NCBI RefSeq assembly: GCF_910592395.1
Contig: NC_088310.1
Location: forward strand, 1,867,501 to 1,931,500
Direction: 5' to 3'
Length of the DNA stretch: 64,000 bases
Source: Lineus longissimus
Lineage: Eukaryota > Nemertea > Pilidiophora > Heteronemertea > Lineidae
The notes under the pieces were generated by a model that saw nothing but the letters and a program-made list of their open reading frames with translations, was not told the DNA's origin and ran no database searches. Positions 22,460 through 42,746 of the stretch are shown piece by piece. How positions within the stretch are numbered: position 1 is the stretch's first letter; each line of letters opens with the position of its first letter. A program made the position numbers and the translations under genes.

Positions 22460-22978
22460 TCGATAATTTGATTGCTTGGAGCAGAATGCTTCGACATGGC
22501 GACTATCGAAACCAGCCGGAAGAGTAACTAATCGTATGAATGAAATGCCTAAACAACTTTTATCTCATTGTACTTTCCTGTGAAACGCCTATGTTCGGAA
22601 TATAAGGCGAACTTCATATATTCGTTGTGTGTGTTTGATGTTGACAGGACTCCATCTAAAAGCTTCTTGCGAATGTGGACTCTGCGACCACACGCCAGAG
22701 CACAGTCTTTGATGACCAGAGGATTGAACTTTTGGCCGGAGCTGGCGCCCGCTAGCCATTGGGGAAAATTTGCAACGATCATGACGAATGGCCGACTTCG
22801 TCGCTTCACGATGTCCGATACATATTGACAGGTTATTATACGAACGCATAACACGAAGTTGCCAAGGCAATCGAATAAGATGATCCACAGTCTTCAGGAT
22901 AGATGCCGCCACTTCTGATGAATCTCAGGCGATCGGCCGTGCCTGCAGATAACCGATAATGCTGGTAGTCAAAGCATT
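22460..22978. other. 3' flank of the DSTYK-like gene
   Basis: Presumed 3' UTR and spacer before the minisatellite. I found no AATAAA in this stretch, so the polyadenylation site is unclear. Open frames on both strands are short and have no family resemblance. Confidence 0.35.
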
Positions 22979-23930
22979 GGCTTCTGCAGGAGCGAGCTCT
23001 ATACTCGAATAGGGGGCCTACGTTACTACCGTGCCTTGGTGGTGGCATGGCTTCTACTGGAGCGAGCTCTATACTTGAATACGTTACTACCGTGCCTTGG
23101 TGGTAGCGTGGCTTCTACTGGAGCGAGCTCTATACTTGAATACGTTACTACCGTGCCTTGGTGGTAGCGTGGCTTCTACTGGAGCGAGCTCTATACTTGA
23201 ATACGTTACTACCGTGCCTTGGTGGTAGCGTGGCTTCTACTGGAGCGAGCTCTAAACTTGAATTCGTTACTACCGTGCCTTGGTGGTAGCGTGGCTTCTA
23301 CTGGAGCGAGCTCCATATACTTGAATACGTTACTACCGTGCCTTGGTGGTAGCGTGGCTTCTACTGGAGCGAGCTCCATATACTTGAATACGTTACTACC
23401 ATGCCTTGGTGGTAGCGTGGCTTCTACTGGAGCGAGCTCCATATAATTGAATACGTTACTACCGTGCCTTGGTGGTAGCGTGGCTTCTACTAGAGCGAGC
23501 TCCATATACTTGAATACGTTACTACCGTGCCCTGGTGGTGGCGTGGCTTCTACTGGAGCGAGCTCTATACTTGAATACGTTACTACCATGCCTTGGTGGT
23601 GGCATGGCTTCTACTGGAGCGAGCTCCATATACTTGAATACGTTACTACCGTGCCTTGGTGGTAGCGTGGCTTCTACTGGAGCGAGCTCTATACTTGAAT
23701 ACGTTACTACCGTGCCTTGGTGGTCGCATGGCTTCTACTGGAGCGAGCTCTATACTTGAATACGTTACTACCGTGCCTTGGCGGTAGCGTGGCTTCTACT
23801 GGAGCGAGCTCCATATACTTGAATACGTTACTACCGTGCCTTGGTGGTGGCATGGCTTCTACTGGAGCGAGCTCCATATACTTGAATACGTTACTACCGT
23901 GCCTTGGTGGCAGCATGGCTTCCGACTGGA
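22979..23930. repeat. 61/63-bp minisatellite, about 15 copies
   Basis: Head-to-tail units contain GGAGCGAGCTC, TACTTGAATACGTTACTACC and GTGCCTTGGTGGTAGCGTGG. Two length classes alternate: 61 bp with GAGCTCTATAC and 63 bp with GAGCTCCATATAC. The first unit (about 22979-23050) is diverged and the last breaks off near 23925. Where 63-bp units adjoin, the minus strand reads a 21-residue repeat (MELAPVEATLPPRHGSNVFK plus one), but 61-bp units shift the frame. I do not call a gene. Confidence 0.95.
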
Positions 23931-26373
23931 GTGTCGCATCCTGAATTGGCATCTTGACCCTCAATGTATTGACATTGCTAGGCTTTACAGACGACGCGCG
24001 TCAAACGTATGGGCGGAGGTATAACGGAGGCAATACAACTAGAAGTTCAGTATGCGAATTGCTGGTAATGTTGAAAAGCGAAAGTAAAAGAACCACATCC
24101 AGAGATTATTTGAAAAAACAGAAAAAGTCACGACTTGGCGAGAATTTCGTGTTTTAATTGCAAAAATGATCCGATACATCTTTATTCTGTATCCCAGTAT
24201 ACATTATCTCTAGCCTAAACTTCGCCTTGTAATCGCCTGGGTGACTTTGGCCCGGCGGAATTCGGTAAACGCTTAACATTTGTATCCGTTTTCGGGTTTC
24301 CTTGGGCGTCCACTCTCAATATATTCTGATCCCAATATCAGCGAGACACTCCATCGACAATCATTTCATCAGGATTGAAAATGACTAGAATTTAATGAAC
24401 AGAGTAAAAGTGTAGTGCAACAAAATTGAACCTCAAAACGCGGACCGGAACAAGCATTCGACCTACTACGAGACATCGATTCCTTTTGATTCTTTTAAAC
24501 TTGTCGAGGAGCGAATGCCTCAATGATCATCACATCGACCCATCTGTCGAAAACGTGTTTTATATCTGCGCAAAGTCGGACTATCATTTGTTTTTGCTTT
24601 GCACCGACATCAAGCGAAATCGAAGAGAGAAATAATTATGATGGGAAGCATGAAGCTCGAGAGACCAACCAGACTGTGCTGGCATCCAATAATGAAAGTG
24701 GACGCCTCGTGTTTATGACTCAGTTTGCACGAGATGTGGAACCTGGAAGCAAGACTGTTTTCGAAAGGAGTGAAAAACGTGCACCTGTCAATGGTTCTCT
24801 GCTTTAAAACTTGCCAACTTCAACCAATTCAAGTCTTTGATACACTTTTCATTCACGGATGTTTAGCACGGTGATGACTTGAGGCAAGTTTCGAGGAGTG
24901 GGTATGATTGACGCCGCTAGGACCAAAGACACTCTAGGCAGAAACGGCACTCATTTTTACTGGAATCTCGTTCTCTCTGATGGAATGTACAGCAAATGTT
25001 ACACTGCGGGTACTGATATCAGAGCGAATAATTCCTGAATCAAGACCATAGACTGGTTCATTATCCTCCCGCCGGGGTCGCAGAATAGCGGCCATTTTGG
25101 CGTGGGAGAAATAGCTCCAGTGACGCAACATTTTGCTCATAAGCTGCCATCCTGACATAATCAGTGATTTTCAATATACTCCGCCTCGATATTTCAAACA
25201 AGGTAGGAGAATCAAAAACCTGTATCTCGGGATGATCAGCTGCATGCGCTTGTCAACCTCGCCTCTGAAGCTGGAGCTCGAGGGATTACTTCAATAAGCT
25301 GCAGAAGATGTTTGGTATTGGCATCTATGGTACATGTAAGCCGGGAACCTTCAACTTTTGTTTCAACTACCATCAGTTGACAATAGAGTCACTCACACAC
25401 AGGGAGGACAATTTCCAGCTTTCGGTTCGGCCCGGGCAGCGGGAAGGGCAAGGAACCAGTCTATCAAGATTAAAATTACAACAGCAACATACAGCGGCAA
25501 CCTTCTCGTGTTCGACTTTGCCGGCCGTGCCTAATAGTCGGTCCTTGAGTCACGTGAACCTGGACGAAAATTTGCAAATGAGAGTAGAAAAATTAACTCC
25601 ACACAGACACACCTAAAAGAGTCAAAGTATACAACATAAATAGTCAAGTTCACTGTTTTCCCCAATTTTATTCTTATAATGATACTACTCGACACTGTGA
25701 TGTGGAGTTTCTGTTCATTTCGTTTCGCTAGAAGCCCGGCTTCCATTTTTTAGGCCACGCCCTTTCATTTGCCTTGCTTTCGTCCTTGACACTACAACAC
25801 ACTATAATTCCGTAACGACCAATTTTCCCGCCGAATATACCCCACTTTGTCATCGCGAATGAATTTCTATTATACGTACACGTAAATTTAATTTAAAAGA
25901 GTATAATGAGTTTCAGATGACTTTAAAAGACCATAATATATATATCATAATTATATAATTCCAAAGACATATATAACAAAAAAATACATTATACTCTTAT
26001 GTGTATGCTGAAGAAACACAAGACACAGTTTACCGGTAAACTTCACACTATATCCATAATATGCACTGTAATATGCCACCATATGCACGACCAAACATAT
26101 ACAGGAATTAGCAAAACTCATTCATAAAAGCACTATTATGACGAAGTGGACTATACTCTGTGAGGAGGTACCAAACGGCCGGAACTATGTATAATCATAT
26201 CGCAAAACACGTGATGCGGCTAGCGTCTTAAAGCTAGCCGACAATACACCACGGCAACCAGAACGTTATGGCACATGTCTCGAAATTTGTGTTAAATCAT
26301 GAGACAATGATTGAAAATGAAAGTGTGACAATAATTGGGCTAGTCTCTCGTCCCGATATGAACATGGCCTGGC
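23931..26373. other. Convergent intergenic region and probable calmodulin 3' UTR
   Basis: Lies between the DSTYK-like gene (+) and calmodulin (-). It contains a CATCCTGA-family element at 25148-25234 and a very AT-rich stretch at about 25900-26000. A minus-strand AATAAA near 25666 could end the calmodulin transcript. No exon-like frame is recognisable. Confidence 0.4.
25148..25234. mobile_element. Short CATCCTGA-family element
   Basis: Starts CATCCTGACATAATCAGTG and ends TGTATCTCGGGATG, with the shared middle words CTCCGCCTCGATATTTCA and GTAGGAG. It is closely related to the element at 29168-29239. Confidence 0.55.
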
Positions 26374-34162
<7,789 letters not shown>

Positions 34163-36116
34163 GATGGATTAGTGAGCCTTAGATATGCGTCGACTGGCCT
34201 TCTGCTTTCAACAATTCCAGCGCTATGATGAGTAGGTGAACTCAAATTCAATATTCGAGCTCAAGATAGTTGTTCTAAAATCTGGAGCACCGGAGTAGTA
34301 CACCACTGGTCGAGACCTCTTTCCCCAAATGAAATGATAACTCTTCCACCACGGGTAATGCCAGACAATGAAACAAAGAAAGAAGTGGATTCAGTGATGG
34401 CTATATCACTCGCGGACGAATTGATTTCACATACGTGATGCGGTCATGTTAGCGCGCCACCTTCGGCATCGTAATAATTCATAGCACACGATTTCATTGG
34501 CTTTCCTGTATCTGCAATGCGCAAATTATTCTTCTGCAGTATTTGCTCAGTTATCAACCAGAAATGGTGCATCTCTGCGGCTAACGAATTTTGTGCGTGC
34601 TACCAAACAATTATTTACTGAATTACATCAATATTTGGCATGACATTTTCGGGGCTGGTGGAACCATGACAGGTGGGTTGCCCCCCCCCCCTTGCGAAAC
34701 TGATACCTGCCCTCTGGGTCTGGGAGACATTACCATCGGATGGCGGGGTTTCACCATCCAACGTCAGGATCAATAAATAGCACAATAGCGGTACATGTGT
34801 CTGAAATAATAAAGGGAATTGCCTCTGATGGTTCCCACACATAAAATCACTCAGGAGTGATTGGAAGTTGATGTTAATGAAAAGCTATTGATTTTCTATT
34901 GTTTCTTACTCAAAAGATTTAGTATTGAAATACAGACAATATAAATTTTTCTTATTTTTTACGTAGACGTTGAATAGGAGAGCGGGGAAAGGATAAAAGA
35001 GAGCATTCACCGCTTGATGTTGCCAACTTATGATGAAGCGTTGGGCTTCGCAATCCGCTCAAACTACAAAGTACGAAGGTCTGTGGTGTCATCATAATCT
35101 GGCGTAACGCGCCGGTCCCGAATGATTTCCTCTCTAATTACCATTACAAGGCCCCCGGTAACGACAGTGGGTTCAAGTCGAAAAGTTTATGTTGTAGTGT
35201 GCATGCAGAGGAAAGAGGCCGACTATGCTCTGGGAGTATAATCGAAATGAATCGACCAGAACGAAAAACATATCAACTTAACTCATCTTCTCATTCGCAC
35301 GCCACTTGTTACGACATGTATTTTTCAAAAAATTGATACTTGGCCACGTTATCATCTTTATTAGCCACCTCAGCATATGAATGGAAACTGGTTACATGAT
35401 ACTATGTCACCTCCCATGAAGGGAGTGTCATCGATTATTGATGATGGCAATCGGTCGCCAGCGCGGGACCTGAGTGACGGGCGTTTGGCGCAATGCGCAA
35501 AACTCGTCCACTCGAACCACGTCGGACTAAGAAAAAGGCATGTTACGCACTGTAATCAATAAAAGTCATAATCTTTACCATTTTAAAAGTAAAGATGGGC
35601 AAATAGGTTCTATTCCTATACTGATGGTCGTTTTCACGAAAACGATTCTGGCACGCCTCTGCCCATCCGGAACCTATGGTCTTATTCTCCCTTCAAACAT
35701 AGCCGGGGTATATCTTGATAAGGTGGTCAAGATGGCCACTGCCGTAACAGCACTACAGAACGCTGACCGTATTTTGAAGAGATTAAATGGTGATAGAATA
35801 ATACATAGGCTATGTAGACTGACACCGTGCTCCGATACGTTGCTATGGAATCGCGTCTCTGACTGCACTGGCTGAGGACGGGGTTACGGATACTGGGCAA
35901 TGCGCCTTACGACTCTCCGAGTTGTCATCGATCCATCGGAGCCATTATGAATTATACTCAAACTGACTTATTATCACAATGTCCATCTTGGCAGTTACTG
36001 CATTGAAAATAAACCCTTGGTCTGCTTTGAGATGGATTATTTTCCCTCACACAATGGATATACAATAGAATTCTATTGTGCAAGGGAAAACCTTTCTGGG
36101 CCACCCTGTAGAGTCC

Positions 36117-36167
36117 CGTCCCCCATTTCCCCCCTTTTTAGAGGGGGTGGGGGGGAAACGGGGGACG
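36117..36167. repeat. GC-rich hairpin, about 17-bp stem
   Basis: CGTCCCCCATTTCCCCC is inverted as GGGGGAAACGGGGGACG with one mismatch and a spacer of about 15 bp rich in T and G. It is preceded, 40 bp away, by the perfect palindrome ACAATAGAATTCTATTGT. The role is unknown. It may be the core of a decayed foldback element. Confidence 0.6.
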
Positions 36168-36973
36168 AGTTATTCCATGAACCCCAAACATGGTGCTGAC
36201 GACCGTTATGATTCTCGCGGCATTTCTCTCATGGGTTTGACCCCATACGTTTCAGGTACGTTGCAGGTCAAATGTTTATGCTGCTACCTATTAGTAAAGA
36301 TAATAACTATTAGTCCCGGCAAATGTGGAAAATATTGACGCTGTTTACTTCTTCGCACATTTTGTACACGTTGTAGTGAGTTTATTGAGGAGGTGCGAAT
36401 CCAATGGAATCGTGCAGAACTGCCCGGTCCATTCTTGACTCAACAAAATGACACTTTTCTCCGGTAGTATCAAAATCGAGCACCTCTGGACAAGATATTC
36501 TGAAAAACCATTTAATACTCTAACATTAGGAAATATACTTAGGTAAAAAATGTTTTTTGTAACTCTACATTTCAAGAGAAATCCCTCCACAAAAACGACA
36601 AATTGACATCAATACAGCATGTCCCACAAAAAATATATATTTCCATTTTAGTCTGAACGGGTCAAGGTGTTGCTATAACCAGTAATGAGTATGTTTGATA
36701 AGGAGAACAAAATCTGGTGACACTGGCACTTGCAGGACATCCTAATCGATATACATTAAAAAAGATTTTACCCTGAATTATTGAATAAATTGAATTTTTA
36801 TAGGTCTATCCTTTCCATTCTCGAACAAAAACGATAAAGTGTCCTTGACACGTATAGATCTTCAAGAGAACGTTCATAATTGATTGTACGTCATCGCTGG
36901 TGTCATCTCATATCATCGGTAATGTAATAGAAATAAAATCAACCGAGACAGGTCGTGGCGACAATTTGAGTCC

Positions 36974-36981
36974 TATATAAA
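36974..36981 (+). promoter_or_regulatory. TATA box of the propeller gene
   Basis: TATATAAA lies 30 bp before the ATG at 37011. A start site about 30 bp downstream of the box would leave a 5' UTR of only a few bases, so either the leader is very short or translation starts elsewhere. The assignment depends on the first-exon model. Confidence 0.4.
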
Positions 36982-37010
36982 TTATGAGTCCTGACATAGT
37001 CATCATCGAC

Positions 37011-40000
37011 ATGGCATCTATCAGCATGGTCCGGCATGGGTAAAAGTTAGGCCTCTTTCCCATTTCCAAGTTGTTTTGATCTACAGAAAAATATCTTTCC
37101 ATTCTAGTGCTTATTGGGACACTGCTCCCTCAATCATCTTGGGCTGTGAAGATGGCATTGTCCGTGTTCACACTTTCCCTGGGACACTTGATGTTCTCTT
37201 CCCAAACAAAGAGAAAACAGAAGGTGAAAAACTAATGGTAAGTTCCGTGGCATTACCAGCTGGTCATGAACACTGGTAGGACCGCTCTGTCAAGGACACC
37301 TTAGGACAAACAGATGATGTCCTTAAATGCTTATGCAGTGGTCCTGATTACCAAGATCTTATTGAATAAAAATGGCTAATTCAGCAAGAGAGGGTGCCCA
37401 GAGGTCTCCACTATCAGGAAGGTTATAGGCCTAATGTAACCATATTTTACTTTTTAGGTTCATACCTCCCTTGAAACTAAAGGAGGCCCCATTCAGACTG
37501 CTGCCATCCATAACGTGACCAAGTTTATCTCCAATGATCTCATTGTTGGTGACTCAAGAGGGATGTTGACCGTATTTTCAAATGGACAGATCCTCAGTCG
37601 GCAGACCTTGTCGGACAATAGTATCAGGTGTCTCCAAGTGGAAGAAGATGCTAGTAGGTAGCAGCATTTTACTGTTGACATTGCAATCGGGGGCAGATCC
37701 GGGAGCCAGAAAAAATGGGGGGGGGTGTACACTGCATTTCTCATCAAACTTTCTGATCAAATTAAAAGATTTAAACGTTTATTTTGGTTTTCAGCTGGTC
37801 ATATGTCTATAGTGACTTGTGACAGCCTGGGCCTTGTCAGTGCTTCACTTCCATACAACCCACTGTGGAAACTTCGGCTCAGCGACTTTCCACTAATTAA
37901 GGTAAGCATAAAATCCAAACTTGTATATTTTTGGAGCTTGGCATTATCAGAACTGGCGTGAATCAAGAGAAGAAGATTAATTTGATGAAATTTTTCATTT
38001 CAGGGTTTGCCTGTCTGCGCCAAGGCCCTGTTGACAGTCTCCCTTCCAAATGCTGCCAGTCAGAAATCAAACTATATCCTCGTGTCTGATCATCAGTGCC
38101 ATCTATATGTCATTCAACAAGGTACCATTGTGATTATGTTGGATACTCCTGGAGTAGTTACTGCGGTAAGTTAGAGTTTAAAATTTGTCAGGCTTTGGTC
38201 AGAAGATCATTAAATACAACACAGCTGCTGAAATCTCAGTGCAAATAACATTACTGGCAATAAGCTGTTATCGGTAGAACAGCTCAACAGGAAATTGAGG
38301 TAAGGAGTTTATAAGTGGCCATGATAGGCCCCTCTCTTTGTGTTCCAGTAGGCCCTTGTCATGTTTTGTTGTCTATTTTACTAATCATTTATCTATTTTC
38401 CACAGATGTGCCTCGGCAAGTTCCTGGTGAACCTTGAACCTGCAGGACCACCCTTCTCCAACATCGATTCGTCCACAGGAACACAGGTCGCATTGGGGAC
38501 AGAATCTGGAGGCGTTTATCTCTTCTCTAACTTCGAGGTAAATACAGCAGAACCTCTATTAGCGGACACCTCTCTATTAAGGACAACCTCTCTATTAGGG
38601 ACACTAGTTTTGATCCCAAAGTGGTTGTTTCCATTCCATTTGACCTCTCTGATCAGGACACCTCTATTAAGGACAGCACTTGTCAGTCCCGAGGGTGTCC
38701 TTAATAGAGAGGTTCTACTGTACAGTCGGTGGACAGTGTCATCCAGTGAAGGGGAGAACTTTCTTGATAAGCATGACCTGCTCTTGCGAAAGTGGGCATA
38801 AGGGGTCAAAAACAGATATTGAGTTATTGGTATGGACTGATTGTGTACAGAATTGCCTGTTTACATGAGAAACAAGTTGCTTCCATTTATTAACAAAGCC
38901 GTCATACCCTAGTGACAGCCAGCGCCGGCTACGGGTAGCCCATTGACTACTGTAACTCTTTCTCCTCTTCAGATTTACCAGGATGAGTATGCTAATACTG
39001 AACTACCTATCACCAGCCTGACTGCACTGCCTGCCGCTGAGGGACAGGAGGTGGACTCATTACTCTGTGCTGGACATTTTAATGCACTTTGCATTTTCAA
39101 TAACGGCAAGGTCCGTGATCTACTTGTTCAACTCAACAATTTATAACACGTTAAATATTATCATACATGATAATTGATTGTGATTAGGTCTTGGCACGTT
39201 GCGTTACTATTTGTTAACACATCTTGTTGAAAGACGTCCAGACTGCAAGACCCAAAATCTTTATGTGGTAAGCAAGCTTTCAATTTGTATATTTCTATTT
39301 TAGGAGGTAGCCCGACACCAGACCCCAGATTGGGTGACAGCAGTGGTGACCACTGACAGTGGGAAGGTCGAGAGACCCGCCCTGGATAGGAATCCACAGA
39401 TCATCTATGGATGTCAGGATAAAAGCATTCACTCCATCAAGATCGAGTATACGTGAGTCTCAAGCTTATGCTGACAAGGAATACATTGTCACAACCTGAT
39501 ACAAGACAATTCCATCTTGCTTGAAGCTAGCTTGAGGACATGCCAACTTGGACACTGAAGACATTGTCACAATCTAAAAGAGATGTTTATTGTTACAGTT
39601 ACTGGGTACTCAGGTCGGGGGCATCCGGGACAGATTTGTAAAGTCTGATTTTGGAACATTTATCCACAATGGAGACAAAAGTAATGGCACATGAAGACAA
39701 TGTCACAAGCTGGTCGCAAGTGCCCTGGTAATGTTGATACTGTCTTCGTGACTAGTGCTCTCTCAGGCAGACTTGCTCCCTGTGGCATCTGTTCATATGC
39801 AACAGAAAGAATGCACCGATTGACTAGGTTTAGTTACCTGTAATTCCAAGTGATTGCTGTTTGTAGCAAGAAGATCAGATTGAGGGAGAGTATGAGGAAT
39901 GATGCGAAGCATTGTCCCAATTGGCCAACTGCCCAACACCAGTTCTTGAGTGGTGGGCAGCACGGTTCTGGAGATCACATCTTCAAATATAAAGATACAA

Positions 40001-40696
40001 CCTTACATCAATATACCAATGTAAATTATGTTCATAAATGACTATTGTTTACACCAGTCAATAAAATAACATCTGTAGAACTTCATTTTTGTTTTGCTTG
40101 AACATGATGAGTAAGACAGCTGGTGGGTTTCAGCCCCATGTCCAAATCAAACAGGGCTATGATCGTGATCCTAGTAGACAGTGCTCTAAGGTCATGATTG
40201 AATAGAAGATGCAACTTGTCTTGAGATAGGTGACATCCGCTGTCACAATCATGATCTTGGGACAACTCGTACAGACACTGTTGTCAGTCACAACTACAAT
40301 ATAGAAGAAACTTACAACAGATTGCTCTTGTGATTACAACAAAGGATCTACTCCAGTGTGAACCACATAGAGTTTTATATGCTTCATGGTCCGTTCCAAA
40401 AGTTATGGAGACGCAACACAGTCCATGGCACCCACACACATGCCACAAAAGACATGAAACGACCATGTCATTGGACTGGTTGTCATTCTTGCAATAAAGC
40501 TAGATCTGATGGGGAACACGTGAGCGTGTCGGGTCATTGAGTTCCACAAGCCACTATTGAGTTGAAACTGTTCTTTCCCGGCAATCCATTAACAACAATT
40601 TCAATATGGATTTAATGTCAATTTATTTTTTAAAAGTACAGTAAGCCAGAGCACATCTACAACTTTGACAAGATAATCAGGACATCAGTCTGGTAG
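37011..40696 (+). CDS. Beta-propeller-like protein of unknown family, nine exons
   Basis: Exons are 37011-37039, 37108-37237, 37458-37653, 37795-37901, 38004-38165, 38406-38537, 38973-39110, 39304-39452 and 40642-40696 (TAG). Phases are consistent throughout and the product is 365 residues. Introns are GT-AG, and the first is only 68 bp. Repeated blade-like segments are visible: SIILGCEDGIVRVHTFPGTL, DLIVGDSRGMLTVFSNGQIL, TQVALGTESGGVYLFSNFE, LLCAGHFNALCIFNNGKE and QIIYGCQDKSIHSIKIEY. Spacing is 50-70 residues, as in WD40 or quinoprotein-type propellers, but without classical GH/WD pairs. The C-terminus reads FDKIIRTSVW. There is no signal peptide or membrane segment. I cannot name the orthologue. 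Exon 1 is inferred from phase and position; exons 2-9 are supported by open frame and splice sites. Confidence 0.75.
38543..38722. mobile_element. 180-bp MITE in an intron of the propeller gene
   Basis: TACAGCAGAACCTCTATTA at the left matches the inverted right end TAATAGAGAGGTTCTACTG plus TA. Internally, copies of CCTCTATTAAGGACA are repeated. The CAGTAGAACCTCTATTAAGGACAC terminus occurs in MITEs of many invertebrates, from memory. TA may be the target duplication. It starts five bases after the donor site of exon 6 without disturbing it. Confidence 0.8.
40622..40627 (-). terminator. Candidate polyadenylation signal of ARL2
   Basis: The minus strand reads AATAAA here, about 395 bases after the ARL2 stop. 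If used, the ARL2 3' UTR would run antisense across the last exon of the propeller gene (40642-40696). Confidence 0.35.
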
Positions 40697-41021
40697 ATGA
40701 TTCCCAGGACACGATGGAGGAACAATCACGAGGTGGGTCCCAGTTTGGGGGCAAATTCCATGATGTCAGACAGGGGAGAACTCATGTCAATATTAGCCAA
40801 CCAGGTCAAATCAACGCGACGAAGAAACATGATATGGCCTGGGACAGCATTCACCAGAACTTTCTCTCATTAACTTCTAAGCTGATATTGATTGATAATT
40901 CACAATCAAGTTTTTGTTTGGTCATTTAATGATATCACCTGAAAATCACCATCGCTATCACATTCCATTTCTGCACAATTGTCAAATTATGTGGCACAAA
41001 TTGTCGTTATTGTGATAGAAC

Positions 41022-42746
41022 CTAGTCCATCGTGAATATCCTAGAGGCTATATCATCAAGTACCCAGTCGATACCACCTAATAAGTTTTCTCCTGTCACA
41101 GCACTGCAGTCTTGTATTCGCCAGTGATGTGTCACGTTACTCTCAAGATCTAAAGCCTGAAAAACGAAACAAACTGTCAGTTCAAAGGAAAGAGGTGGGA
41201 CAAGCCCACAAATATTTTCATGAAAACGAATACCATACCATCTTGATAGATAACTTCATCATTTGTGATGTGAAATAAGGTTGTTTGGGAGTCAATAAAA
41301 AGTACTTTAGGAGCCAATTTCAGAGGGGACACCCCCTTCAATAATTTGAAATGGTCAATACGTTTCAATAATTTGAAAGTGAACATTTCACTCTCTGGAG
41401 GACCCCCTGACATCTATCATCTATCCACAGTGACCGGGTCGCTGGTGAGACAAGATTAAATGGGTAAGGAACTTACATCTTTTATATCTTCTCCTGACAA
41501 AGCTCCTGGTAAATCTTGCTTATTTGCAAAAACAAGGAGAGTAGCACCAGCAAGTCTCTGAAACAAGGACAGATAAAAGGGTGATACTTTTTGCTCTGGT
41601 CTGGGATTCGTATTTCAATACAAATGACAAGGCATGATAACAAATTATACTGCTATACTATTATACTTTCTGTTCTATTTAGCATACAGAATAATACTCC
41701 TTAAAGACATGCAGAGAATGTGCCTTGAAATGATATTAATTGCAAAAGACAACTTCAGTATGAAACAGACATAATGCATGTTGGTCTTCGTTTTGAAAGC
41801 TACATCATACAGTTACTTACTTCTTCTAATAATAATCCATCTAATTCTTTCTTACAATCTTCTAAACGCCTTCTGTCAGCACTGTCCACTACCCATATTA
41901 AGCCATCGGTACTCTCAAAATAATTCCTCCAGTATGATCGCAGAGACTTTTGACCTCCAACATCCCAGAAATTTAATTTGAAACTGAAATGATGAAGTCA
42001 GATTATCAATTGCATTCTTAGGAAGTCTGATGATGCACAAATATTTCAGTCACAATTATCATGAACTGCCATCATCAAGAAAGAAATGAACTCAATTTGA
42101 TCAGTATGGAGAAAGGGTCGTGTTGTTTTAATCTGAGATAGATGCTCTTACAAGACCTACCCTCTATGTTCTAATGTTTTGATATTGAATCCTAACGTTG
42201 GCGATATGGTGTCAATGTCTTCTCCATTGAATTTCTTGAGAATGGTAGTTTTACCAGCATTGTCTAGCCCTCTGCCGGTTATGAGGTCAAGGTAAATTAT
42301 GTAAGATTAAGATTAAGCCGCGGTCTTCTTCGACTTCAACCATAACGAAAAGACTCTCTAACTGGGCTGACATGTGAATATGGAAACAGCATCCTTGTTC
42401 TCCAAAGATTTTGGCAAAGTCACCACAGCGGGTGCCCGACCCTGGCCTTATTATTTCCAACGGAACTTCTACTTCTGGCAGCATTATTGACATTGTGCCA
42501 TTTAAAGCACATTACAAAATAAAGGTTGTCAGAGAAAACTCATTACTTTCAAGTGAGGAGAATTTTTTTCTGGGTCAACCTGTCTGTCATAATCATTGGC
42601 TCTCTGTCATTTTGTGACAAAAGTATTCAACATATCAATGCAATTGCAAAGCTACTGTTTTACAGATTAAGGTAAGGATACAGCATTAGAAGTCTCATTT
42701 CTTTTTCCTTCTGCTTCATCTTCTTTAGAATGGTCAAGAGCCCCAT
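41022..42746 (-). CDS. ARL2: ARL2, ADP-ribosylation factor-like small GTPase, five exons
   Basis: Exons in transcript order are 42746-42682, 42271-42161, 41983-41821, 41557-41477 and 41156-41022 (TAG). They give 184 residues, the same length as human ARL2. The start [20 protein letters not shown] is nearly identical to human. GTPase motifs are G1 GLDNAGKT, switch I region [15 protein letters not shown]3 WDVGGQ, G4 NKQD and G5 CSAVTGEN, and the tail is RIFTMD. ARL2 is a cytosolic and mitochondrial GTPase that acts with tubulin cofactors (notably cofactor D) in tubulin folding and with BART/PDE-delta effectors in lipidated-cargo release. Gly2 is present but the family is not usually myristoylated. 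It shares a 242-bp divergent promoter with RPS6KC1. ARL3 is excluded by the N-terminus and by the C-terminal SRIFTMD. Confidence 0.97.

Larger units (their letters stand above)
34163..37010. other. Divergent intergenic region, calmodulin / propeller gene
   Basis: Holds the calmodulin promoter and 5' UTR (leftward) and the promoter of the propeller gene (rightward). It contains a C10 run near 34681, an 18-bp perfect palindrome at 36062-36079 and a GC-rich hairpin at 36117-36167. Open frames up to 111 codons (35540-35875) have no recognisable similarity. Confidence 0.45.

Noticed and set aside
23209-23964. Minus-strand frames with repeated ELAPVEATLPPRHGSN
   Set aside because: They arise from 63-bp units of the minisatellite and are broken by the 61-bp units.
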